DNA of 64,000 nucleotides, from positions 1,313,345 through 1,377,344 of the forward strand of contig MU004237.1 in assembly GCA_010405405.1 (NCBI GenBank), read 5' to 3'. Both the position numbers and the translations under genes were made by a program. The first letter of the stretch is position 1. The number at the start of each line of letters is the position of its first letter. The stretch comes from Microthyrium microscopicum (lineage: Eukaryota > Ascomycota > Dothideomycetes > Microthyriales > Microthyriaceae). Shown in pieces: positions 22,301 to 33,330 of this stretch. The notes below the pieces were generated by a model. That model was not told the origin of the DNA and did not search any database. It saw only the letters and a list, made by a program, of their open reading frames with translations.

Positions 22301-23314
22301 AGGGGTTGTTGTCCATGTTTGCACAACGCCCATTTCTTTCGTTGTCGCGTCAGGCGCATCTAATTTGCCGCTACGTAAACGCCACTGAAATGACTTTTTT
22401 CCATTTTCTTTTTCGTTCTGCGCCTGCCGCCTGAGGCTCTGAACGCCAGAAACTTTTACCGCTTTGACAGCTGTGTGTAGCGGGACTAGCTGGGACTAGT
22501 GGTAGTGGTAATGTTCACTGTTGGTTCCCTGCGGTGAGATCGGATCGTGATGCTCCTTTCAAGATTAGCTTTTGTTTTATGGAGTCAGGGTCCAGGAGGG
22601 AGTTTGGATTCTTTCTGTACAGATCTGAATTGGAAGTTGGGAGGCTCAGAGAGCTTCTGTTTTTCGATCGCAATTGCAAAAATCTGCCGTTCAGGAGAGT
22701 TTGACTTTGGAAGTGCAATTGTGATAATGAAGCACTCTATTTTAATGCTGTTTGGGTCTCACTCAAGGACGATATTGAGTAAGATTCATACCTACTGCGT
22801 CCGGTGTACAAAGTCTGAGCGTTTCTCAAGCGTCTCCAAATTCCTTCTGTCCTCTCGTTCTGTATCGATGAAATGAACGAATCGATATCTACGAATGCAG
22901 ATCAATCTGAGCATTCTTGTCCACATCAGCAACTGTCTTGATGAGCCTAGAACTCCTTCTCATCTTAGCAAGTTGAAAAAGTTGGAAATAAAAAACAAAG
23001 AATCTCTCCGCTTCAAACAGCTGCGAGGGTTCCTGCATTTAAGGAGAGGCTCAAGTTGGTAGCGAAACGGCGCGCCAAGATGAGATAAGCGCGCGTCCTA
23101 ATCTAAATGCCACTGACGAGTGGCACTTGAAACCTCATGCCTTCAAGAAATTTATATTCACTGGTACCACTCAATAGATGAATAGCGATACTTGGGTCTT
23201 GGCTGTTCCCTCTTGAGCATTGGATATATCTTGTTCTGAGACCTGGAATATCCTCCCTGCTGTGCTCATCTCCTTGCTCAGTCTCAACCTATATCCCCTA
23301 AGCAGACCTTCACA
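19390..23314. other. 3.9-kb intergenic region between divergent Meu6-like and sirtuin genes
   Basis: Two divergent promoters share this region. The first 200 bp (19430-19610) are CT-rich on the Meu6-like gene's strand. Around 22.48-22.51 kb GGGACTAG and TGGTAG/TGGTAA are repeated. No coding frame with a recognisable domain was found on either strand. Confidence 0.5.
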
Positions 23315-24872
23315 ATGTGAGAACGCCACCAACGCTGTTCTTGCTCCGCTAATATTCGCAGGACGGATTCAGTACCAAACACCGAAGACACACAGAAGGA
23401 AGAGGAGGCTGCAAGTCCTGGCTCAGACTTCTCCAATGAGTCGCTCTACGAAGAACTACTCGGCATGGGAACAGGCGCAGAGGAAGGCACAGACTTTGCA
23501 TTCGCAGCAGGTAACGCACCCATTGCGCTATGATATCTTCAACACCTTTACACTCCAATCTAACACTATGTCCACAGGAAGCGATCCCAATGTTTGTACC
23601 GCCGATGAAGCCCTTCACCTACGCCGCCGCCTTCGCGACGTTGGCGCCGAAGAATGGATCGCAGAGACCTACGGCAGCGGGAAATACACCGCCATAAAAC
23701 TCCTCTCCGTCTTCAAAGTCGCGCGCCCCGACTTCATCACCGACGAAGAACACTGCCTCGAACTTCTAGGCATATGCATGTACCGTGAAATGAACCGACG
23801 CCACCGACTAGACGCCTACTCCACCATCGAAGACGTAGTCGAACTCCTCCTAACCCGCAAAAACATCCTCGTAATCACAGGCGCCGGCATAAGCACATCC
23901 CTAGGCATCCCCGACTTCCGATCCAAACACACCGGCTTTTGGTCCAAACTGCACGAACAAGGCTTCACGGACCCAGAATCCCTCTTCACGCTCGAAGAAT
24001 TCGACGCAAATCCACAAGCATTCTACAATCTCGCCGCCGAACTACTCCCGCCCAGCAAGAAATGGACGCCAACGCACCAGTTTATACGCACACTACAAGA
24101 CCAAGGCAAACTCCTACGCAACTACACCCAAAACATCGACGGCGTCGAAGAAACAGCCGGCATCCTCCCTTCCAAAACCCTCCACTGCCACGGCTCCTGG
24201 AACACAGCGAGCTGTCGAAAATGCCGCGCCACTGTGCCTGGCTCCACAATCTTTCCATATCTCGAGCGCCGTGAAATCGCATACTGCCAATCTTGCCCGC
24301 TTCCCGCGCCAGGTGGTGCTCCAGGCATGAAGCGCAAACGCAGCAGCAATAGCACGCACAAATCCCGCAAAGACCACTCCTTTGACGACTCTGATTCCGA
24401 TGTCGACGATGATATACCGAGCCCAGGCGTAATGAAGCCTGATATTACCTTCTTTGGCGAATCTCTGCCTGATACCTTCTACGATAATCTCAACACGCAT
24501 GACCGCGCTGCCGTTGATCTCGTGATAGTGCTAGGTACGAGCATGACGGTTGCGCCGGTGGCGGATATACCGGCGCATTTACCGAGGGATGTGCCGCATG
24601 TGTATGTAAGTCGCGAGGCGTGTAAACATATTGAGTTTGATGTGAGCTTGTTGGGCGAATGTGATACGGTGGTGCAGGAGTTGTGTAGACGGGTAGGGTG
24701 GAAGTTGGGGGAGGGTATGGATGGGAGTAGGGCGGATGGTGGTGGAGAGAGTGTGAGGAAGGGAGCGGGAGAGGGTGAGTGGTGGGTTGGGACGGTTAAG
24801 GGCGAGGAGGAGGTTTTGAAGAAACAGAAGGTCTTGGGAGAAGTCAAGGCTGAAGATGGGGTGTTGGCGTAA
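23315..24872 (+). CDS. sir2: Sir2/Hst1-class NAD-dependent histone deacetylase
   Basis: Exons 23315-23316, 23362-23510 and 23578-24872 give 481 residues. The first exon contributes only the A and T of the start codon; splicing of a 45-nt intron supplies the G (context CACAATGACGG). This is the only reading that joins the acidic N-terminus (residues 2-50) in frame. Residues 74-135 are the Sir2/Hst1-type N-terminal region (TYGSGKYTAIKLLSVFKVAR). The NAD site is GAGISTSLGIPDFRS (152-166), followed by TQNIDGVE (234-241), the catalytic H255 in CHGSW, zinc cysteines C263, C266, C287 and C290, and FFGESLP. An acidic/basic insert (about 297-335) sits between the zinc ribbon and FFGE. The enzyme deacetylates histones for silencing in the nucleus. 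Confidence 0.93.
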
Positions 24873-25369
24873 AATGCTGGGTATGGTTTGCATGTTGTAT
24901 GTGTGTATGATGGGCATTTTCGAGGTGTTTTGTCTGGGTTGTGCATGATTTGCTGATGCATTGCACTGGAGCATAGCATAGTATGGCGTTCTGGGACATT
25001 GCCTATGCAAACATTGTGTCTTATGTAGAGATCAATGGAACGGGTCTGATTTGATGTCGTGTTTATTCACTATCGTAAAAATGCTAGGTAACCTTGATAT
25101 CCTTTCCCCCGAAAACTCCAATCCGAACCGATTTTGATGCGCCATAGAATAGACTCATGAGCATAAGGCACTTTTGGTCATGTCGCTTCGATCCCATAGA
25201 AAATATGCCGGTGATATGTACAGACGCAACGCAACGAATTCTCTCGTACTCTATTCTTCTCGTGATGCCTGATCGTCCTCAGACATTGGCCCATCTCTTG
25301 GGACGGCCAACGCGAATTACACTCGGGTCTTCGTCAAGCTGAGAATCTCTTACGAGGCGATAGCGTTGC
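24873..25369. other. Intergenic region between convergent sirtuin and homocitrate synthase genes
   Basis: About 500 bp between two 3' ends; no feature seen beyond presumed 3' UTRs. Confidence 0.55.
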
Positions 25370-27428
<2,059 letters not shown>

Positions 27429-28655
27429 TCATCCTTCCATCTCTTCATCACCACTGCCACTTTCTTCATCAGACGTATCGATGCCTTCCCATTCATCCTC
27501 AGCTCCAGAGTCCACATCAAGCTCATTTTCATCCGGCTCACCGAGAACCTCATTGAGCGAAGCAATAAGCTCTTCCGCATGCTCCTGTAACTTTTCATCC
27601 TCATACTCCAACGTCTCAAAGATCTTCAAGCACCGCAATAACCACCTCCTCGCCCGTTTCTGTAGTTCCTGTTGCTCCGTAGTATTCACCGCCGCCTTGC
27701 CATTGCTCGCTCCATTCGCAGCAGGCTTTTGCTTCTCAGCAAGTAGATGTAGACACCAACCACCAAGATACCATGCCTCCACACTGTGATCATCTTCCTG
27801 AATAAGCCTCTCCACAACCTCCAACGCTTGCTCCTCCATCTCCGCCTCCATCAACAGCCGCGCAAGACTAATCCGCACCGGAAAATCAGGAACCTGCGGA
27901 CTATCCTCCGGCAAATCCATCCATAGATCCAAGCTCTTTTGTAAATAAGCCTTCGCCTCATCAACCTTCAACTGTGAAATCCGCACCGAAGCTACCGTCT
28001 GCAAAATCTCTGGATTATTCGGTGATATCTCAAGCGCTTCTTTGACCACGCGATCGCAGACTTCCTCCGCCGTCTTGTCGTCCCAGGACAGATCGGTCAT
28101 GTAGACTTCCGCGATGGCGCAAAGAGCGTTAGAGAGTTTACTCTTCTTCTCTTCCAGCAGTAATGCCTGTGTATCCTGATCCATACCCTCCTCTATCGCC
28201 GCCGTGATCTGTCTGCGTAGCACAGCAGCGCCCTTTTCAAACCACATAACACTATCCTTTCCACCCTCCTCACTCAATTGCGCCAACCATAGAAACTTAT
28301 CTGCCCCGCCGCCCGCTTGCTCAGGTAAATCTCCGTCCTCATCAATCTGCGCCGCCTGCCCAAAATAGTCTCTCGCCGCATCAATGTCGCCCAGCTCCAC
28401 GTTGATCTCGCCGAGCAGGCTCAAAGCTGGCAGACAATTGAAGACATCTTGTTCAGTTTTAAGCGTTTTCTTAAGTTGTTGGAGAGCGGAGGTGGCAAGT
28501 TGCAAGGCGGACTCGACGTCGGATTGTTGGAGATGTATTGCTGCCTGTGCGAGGAGTTGGGAGGGTGCTTGGGCAGCTTTGCGTTTTGCGTCGGCGGTTT
28601 GTTTTTTCTGCTTTTTGGCTAACTTCGAGCGCTCAGGAGGTCTTGTTTTGCCCAT
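27429..28655 (-). CDS. ACL4: Acl4-like dedicated assembly chaperone of ribosomal protein L4 (TPR protein)
   Basis: Intronless, 408 residues. The N-terminus is strongly basic (MGKTRPPERSKLAKKQKKQ), followed by tetratricopeptide helices from about residue 30 to 350 (for example SALQLATSALQQLKK, ALSLLGEINVELGDIDAARDY, EALEISPNNPEILQTVASVR, AWYLGGWCLHLLAEKQ), and closed by a very acidic tail (EDEWEGIDTSDEESGSGDEE). This arrangement is that of yeast Acl4, which captures nascent Rpl4 and escorts it to the nucleus for 60S assembly; the acidic tail suits a basic ribosomal client. The length agrees with the family. It is divergent from an orphan gene 355 bp away that opens the accessory island. Confidence 0.88.
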   Translation of the reverse strand: MGKTRPPERSKLAKKQKKQTADAKRKAAQAPSQLLAQAAIHLQQSDVESALQLATSALQQLKKTLKTEQDVFNCLPALSLLGEINVELGDIDAARDYFGQAAQIDEDGDLPEQAGGGADKFLWLAQLSEEGGKDSVMWFEKGAAVLRRQITAAIEEGMDQDTQALLLEEKKSKLSNALCAIAEVYMTDLSWDDKTAEEVCDRVVKEALEISPNNPEILQTVASVRISQLKVDEAKAYLQKSLDLWMDLPEDSPQVPDFPVRISLARLLMEAEMEEQALEVVERLIQEDDHSVEAWYLGGWCLHLLAEKQKPAANGASNGKAAVNTTEQQELQKRARRWLLRCLKIFETLEYEDEKLQEHAEELIASLNEVLGEPDENELDVDSGAEDEWEGIDTSDEESGSGDEEMEG

Positions 28656-29010
28656 TGTGAGAAATTGGTAGGATTGGAGTTGTGGGGCGGGAATGGTGTT
28701 GGCGGGATGGTTGTTGAAGCTGCATTTGATGCATGGGTCGAAATTTTGGGAAATTTATTTTGGTGGCTGATCGAATCGGGAAGGTGCATGCGGGCTCTTG
28801 ACTTCATTTCTCAATTTCTATTGATCAATTGGAACCTTGGAGCTGTTACTATCATGAGAGCTTGTCTAAAGAAGTCGGAGATGTCTGATATACAAGTTCT
28901 AAGCTCCTTTGTTCACATCGTTATTGGGGTTGATTCTTTCGCGGGCTCTACCCTCATGTGAACTTATTGTAGTCTTGTTGTCACAGTCTGTTCTATTCTC
29001 TCAACCTCTC
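28656..29010. other. Shared divergent promoter region, Acl4 and orphan gene
   Basis: 355 bp between two divergent starts. Nothing distinctive such as TATA or repeats was recognised. Confidence 0.4.
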
Positions 29011-29780
29011 ATGGGTAAACGAAAAGCGCCCCACGAATTCTCTGAAAATCCCAGTATTCTGAAAGAACGTTGGCGCCTAGCAAGTCTGTCTGGCCAAAGA
29101 GAACTGTATGAAGCATGGAAAAGAGCTGACGCGCATGTGATATTACGTCGCATCGACAAGGAGAAGAAGACCGTGCCGTATCAGAGTGCTTCTGATGGGC
29201 GACGCAAATTGATAATCGATCGCATCAAAGAGCAATTTAGTCAGGAACTCTATTTGTCAAAGATGAGTTTATCTTTCATACTTACGTGTTGCCAACAAAG
29301 AGTGTGGACGCTGGCAAACATCATTCTCTTATAGACTACACTCCTCCAGAGTCTCATCGCTTCCGCTCTTCGGGACCTCGTCCTGCTACGATTTCTGTTC
29401 CTGAACAAGTTGATTGGTCAACGCAAACGGATCCCTTGCAGATAGCAGTGGCTGATGCGGCAGATTCTGGGATAGATCTGAACACCAATGGAGGTGTCTA
29501 TGATGCATCAATCAGCTATCCTAGCGCAGAGTCCAATGATCAGGATATCGATGACTTCAATGATAACCCGAATCATGGCGCCATGGATAGCTACGGCGAT
29601 GGTCCTGAGGATAGCAATCACAATCTCTGCCAAGCTGATGAGTCAAGGCGTGAAGCCTCTTCACCTCAAGAGCCTAATATCGACGCGCCTAGTCGGGTAC
29701 ATCCTCTGATTTCGGTGGATGACTTGCTACCTGGTACCTTGGAAAGGTGGAAAGAGCTTGCGCGTGCCACAATTGCATAG
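29011..29780 (+). CDS. Orphan protein, probably truncated; coiled-coil coding continues past the stop
   Basis: I place the start at ATG 29011 (MGKRKAPHEFSENPSILKER). The frame changes near 29,260; a 68-nt GTTTAT...TATAG intron (29267-29334) joins the two frames and would give 233 residues. The first 80 residues are basic and helical (ELYEAWKRADAHVILRRIDK); the second exon is acidic and Asp/Asn/Ser-rich. After the TAG at 29778-29780 the same frame goes on for 18 codons (ELERVRDEMEDMRLERLK), then a TGA, then another heptad-like piece (KEKELQERLQSLD). This suggests that the stop truncates an older, longer coiled-coil protein; a change from CAG would explain TAG. The gene is not recognised in any known family. 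It may be a pseudogene. Confidence 0.4.
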
Positions 29781-29940
29781 GAACTCGAGCGTGTACGTGA
29801 TGAGATGGAAGACATGCGCCTGGAAAGACTCAAATGAAAGGAGAAAGAGCTCCAAGAACGATTGCAATCGTTGGATAGGCCCTGTTCGGCTTGACTTGCC
29901 ATTTGGCCAGATTAAAAAAAAAACTGGCACCTTGATCCAG

Positions 29941-30012
29941 CGAGGTAGGTATACCTATAAGGGTATTTCTCCTCTGTGGAGTTGGTTACTTGGAGCAACC
30001 TCGAAATTCCAC
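29941..30012 (+). promoter_or_regulatory. Promoter module copy 1 (distal, gene at 30512)
   Basis: Member of a four-copy family: starts CGAGGTAG, has a CTATAAGGG core and ends CTCGAAATTCCAC. Most diverged of the set; lies about 500 bp upstream of the start codon. Confidence 0.45.
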
Positions 30013-30138
30013 GTTATATATACTACCCTTACCTTCGAGATCTCTCCCAAGGTGCTCGAACAAAAGGACAAAGAGCTCGGAAAGTGATTATAGTTATTCG
30101 ATAATCCGGAAAGTCTCTTTTCATCAGAGTCAAATTAT

Positions 30139-30212
30139 CGAGGTAGAGATAGCCATAAGGCTACCTTCGTACATGGTTAAGGCGGCTTCGATCTACCTCA
30201 AATTCCACCTCT
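30139..30212 (+). promoter_or_regulatory. Promoter module copy 2 (proximal, gene at 30512)
   Basis: CGAGGTAG, then CATAAGGCTACCTT, then CATGGTTAAGG, then TCTACCTCAAATTCCACC. About 300 bp upstream of the start codon; matches copy 4 upstream of the paralog in order and spacing. Confidence 0.55.
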
Positions 30213-30295
30213 TCCTTATACGCCTAGACTCTTCTTGCTTTCAAGGTTTTTGCCTGGATTCTCATCGGTTTGTTGATGTGCCCATGCTGCTCTGC

Positions 30296-30302
30296 TATAA
30301 AA
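30296..30302 (+). promoter_or_regulatory. TATA box of the gene at 30512
   Basis: TATAAAA within GCTATAAAACCAAAG, 216 bp before the start codon. The same stretch occurs before the paralog, with two base differences. Confidence 0.6.
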
Positions 30303-30511
30303 CCAAAGGAATCTCTTCGCAACTCCACCACCCAGCACTTCGATAGCACTCCTTCGACAACTCTTCTACTCCAACCAACATCGCAAGCTCTATACCCCAA
30401 TCAGCATCGCATCCTCATCGCCTATATTCTGCCAATAGCACTTTACTCGCGAAGTTTCACGTAACATCAAGCCGATTTCCAAATACCTCACGTTCTTAAT
30501 CCATCATCGAA

Positions 30512-31898
30512 ATGTCTAAACGATCATTCGCCGACACTGTGGAGTCGTCCGACCGCGCCGATGATTATCGTGTGCGTCGCGACCGTCATCATGATCTGCG
30601 CCGCGATCGTCACCGTGACCTGAGCAGCGAACGCCGCTATTATGAGCAGCGAAGCGACCGTTACGACGACATGCGCCGCGGCCATTACGAAGATGTGCGC
30701 AGCGACCATCACCATGACCTGCGTCACCGTTCACGCAATGATCACTACGAAAACCATATCACATCGGTCGAACAAGTCTATCAAGGACATGCCAGTCCAG
30801 AAGTGTAAGTTTTCACGCATTAAATCACATTTTCTCCATAGCTAACTTTATGCTAGTACGGGCACAGAAGAACAATCTGGAGAGTGGTCTACACCTGAGC
30901 TCTATCCATATCCCGTCCTTAGTGCTGAACTGCAACAACAACTGGCGGCGTTTTCACCACCTGATCTTGCCTCGGGGTCATCCACTATCAACACCTCTCC
31001 AAATCCATTCTTCGAGAATTCCAGTCTGCAAGTCTCAAGCCTTACACCACCAGCAGAATCTCAACAGACCGACAATCAAACTCTCAATCAGTCGAATGCC
31101 GAATTGCTTGCTGCGCTGTTAAACGAGCCGCCGCCTGATTTTGGCGCTGAAATCGAGTCCTTATTTGATTCCTTCAATGAAACATTCAATGATTCTGAGC
31201 ATGAAGATGAGCATGAGTATGATTCTGACCAGACTGCGGTTGAGGAAGCTTCCGAGGAAGAGTCTGAAGAAGAGTCTGAATTGGAGGATAGATTGAACTT
31301 AACAAGCGATCCCAATCATGGCCAAGAACAGATGATCCAGCAAATAATCCAGCATGCTAGTCAGGAAGAGTTTACAAATTTTCTAAACACTCTTTCTGAC
31401 TACGATCCGAGCACGTGGACTCCCCAAGTGCCTCCCCCTCCATCTGTCAGCCAGACAAATGTTCAGCTTCAACCCGAATTTCTACCTCCGACGTATATTC
31501 AACCACAGGCAGGTGTTCAGGCACAGACGAATCAGACAAACGTGCTATCGGCGATTACACACTCCCCACTCTTCATCGTCGAAAACAGCATTTACGACAT
31601 GCAGAAAGAACAAATGGAAGAGCTCGAACGGCAGGAAAGTGAGCTGGAACAAAATACGGCGTCAAGTGAGCTTACGCGTATTCGCGAAGAACTTTACGCC
31701 CTGCAAGTAGCGCACCTCGACTTTCTCAAGCAAAAAGAGGCCCAATATATGGTGTACTTGAATACGCCTATAGCGGACGGTTCTGAACACGACGGTATTG
31801 CAAAAGCGATGCTTACAAAGTCACGTCTGGAAATGTACAATTTGCGGACCGCCATGCTTAAACACCTAAATCGCTTGAGGGAAGAGCTTCAAGGATGA
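30512..31898 (+). CDS. Orphan acidic coiled-coil protein, tandem paralog A, with N-terminal Arg/Asp/His octad repeats
   Basis: Exons 30512-30804 and 30857-31898 (52-nt intron) give 444 residues. It begins MSKRSFADT. Residues 22-78 are seven near-8-residue units of the form R-R/S-D-H/R-H/Y-x-D-L/V/M. Next is a Ser/Gln/Pro-rich region, an acidic block (about 180-235; EHEDEHEYDSDQ), the motif DYDPSTWTP (from residue 279), and a C-terminal coiled coil with YDMQKEQMEELERQESELEQ and MYNLRTAMLKHLNRLREEL. No signal peptide or membrane span; a nuclear or cytoplasmic scaffold is plausible. It is a close structural match to the gene at 33331, sharing intron place and flanks. I recognise no known domain and give no function. 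Confidence 0.75.
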
Positions 31899-32867
31899 AC
31901 AAGACAATGATTCCCTGAACGTATTTACAGTGCTCGGCGTGCTGGAGGCGGTGTGCAAGACTTGTGAGCCAGTCTGTATTGAAGCCGCAAAGAAAGCGAG
32001 AGCGAGCTTCTGAAGGGCTCGGCTACACAGATATCGGATGAGTCGGAAGTAAGCATACTGCGAAGCTAAAGAGCTTGAAGGGACGCCTCGTTCGATGTAC
32101 TGTTTGCGTAGGTAAATGTTCAATGGCCTCAAGCGATCGAAGGAGCGGCTATAGGGTTCAATGGACGTAACGGACGGCGGCTGTGGAAACTGAGTACTGG
32201 GAAATGAGGTACTGCGAAGTGAAGAGAATGAGCTCACGGTGATTTGTATATTGATACGTAGCTCGTCATTACACCTTATTATGAATGCGACGAGCGACGA
32301 TTAATGAAGTGGCTGACATTGAGGACGCTTGTCAAAAATCGACAACAAATGTGGGCGCATGAGGCCGAAGTCAATATTTCATAGCATCCATATATGAAAA
32401 CATTTCTAGATATGCACTCCGACAGAATCTTGAGTGCCCTGCTTCGAGGCTTATCGGACTAAAGTAGTGGCCTCAGCAAAGGAGCACAACGCACTAGAGT
32501 ATAGACAACCAGACAGCCTTGACTGCATATCCGACAGTAAACGACCAGATGATGCTTCAGCGCGCAATTCTGTCCTAGGCTTCTTTGTTACTAACGATCG
32601 ATATAGCCAGCGTGGAGACTTTAGAACTTTATTTTCCATATACTGCTCTCTGACGGATCTCATTCGCGTCGCTCCTCCTACCACAACATCACTTCTGAGC
32701 AAATCAAGCGGTCTGAGCAGATATCTTCGTAAGTCTGCAAGCTTAAGCAATGGGAGAAAAACTCAAAGAAATGTTCACGTATGCAACGTTGAAATAATCT
32801 TCAACTGGCAAGGCTGACTTTTGATGCCCGTCTATTGGTTCAAATATATAGCGCTAGCCTCAATATA

Positions 32868-32930
32868 GTGAGGCGTTGTGTAGTCTATAAGGCTACCTCC
32901 CGCCGTCTGAGGTGGCTGAATTCCACCTTA
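32868..32930 (+). promoter_or_regulatory. Promoter module copy 3 (distal, gene at 33331)
   Basis: GTGAGGCGTTG, TCTATAAGGCTACCTCC, then CTGAATTCCACC. Corresponds to copy 1 upstream of the paralog. Confidence 0.5.
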
Positions 32931-33029
32931 TACTCCTGTATTCGAGACTTCTTCCTGGAAATTCAAACGAAAGGAGAGACAGCGATTATGATTGTCCAAC
33001 ACTGCCTGACCCGCGTTGTTGGCTAAGAT

Positions 33030-33103
33030 GGTCTAGCGGTATTTATGAAGCTACCTCTAAACCATGGTTGAGGTCAACTCGACCTACCACAAATTCTACC
33101 AAC
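33030..33103 (+). promoter_or_regulatory. Promoter module copy 4 (proximal, gene at 33331)
   Basis: TTTATGAAGCTACCTCT, CCATGGTTGAGG, then CTACCACAAATTCTACC. About 230-300 bp before the start codon, the position of copy 2 before paralog A. Confidence 0.55.
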
Positions 33104-33164
33104 TTGTATAAAATGATCTTGACTCCGGGTCATCTGCCTAAACTTTTACCGGCTGTTCTCCTGC

Positions 33165-33171
33165 TATAAAA
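33165..33171 (+). promoter_or_regulatory. TATA box of the gene at 33331
   Basis: TATAAAA within GCTATAAAATCAAAG, 166 bp before the start codon. Confidence 0.6.
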
Positions 33172-33330
33172 TCAAAGAAATCTGCTAACAATTCCACCAC
33201 TCAGCACTCCCTCAACTACTCGCTACTCCACCCAGCATCCTAAACCCACCATCCACTAATAGATTGTACTTGCAAGTTCTATCAAACTTATCAAGCTGAT
33301 ATCCGGAAAACTCTTTTCAATCTATGAACC

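Larger units (their letters stand above)
29781..30511. other. Intergenic region carrying promoter modules 1 and 2 and a TATA box
   Basis: 730 bp: coiled-coil remnant of the preceding gene to about 29,895, a run of A bases, then the two promoter modules, the TATA box and a CA-rich leader. No separate gene. Confidence 0.5.
31899..33330. other. Intergenic region between tandem paralogs, carrying promoter modules 3 and 4
   Basis: The first 900 bp hold no gene I can support; short frames on both strands lack domains. From about 32,868 the sequence resembles the upstream region of paralog A: modules 3 and 4, TATA box at 33165 and a CA-rich leader. Confidence 0.5.

Noticed and set aside
29250-29340. 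Frameshift in the orphan gene at 29011
   Set aside because: A 68-nt GT-AG intron (29267-29334) explains the frame change equally well, so I do not claim a frameshift.
31866-32237. 123-codon minus-strand frame behind paralog A
   Set aside because: Overlaps the 3' end of a better supported gene; Ser/Leu-rich without domain.
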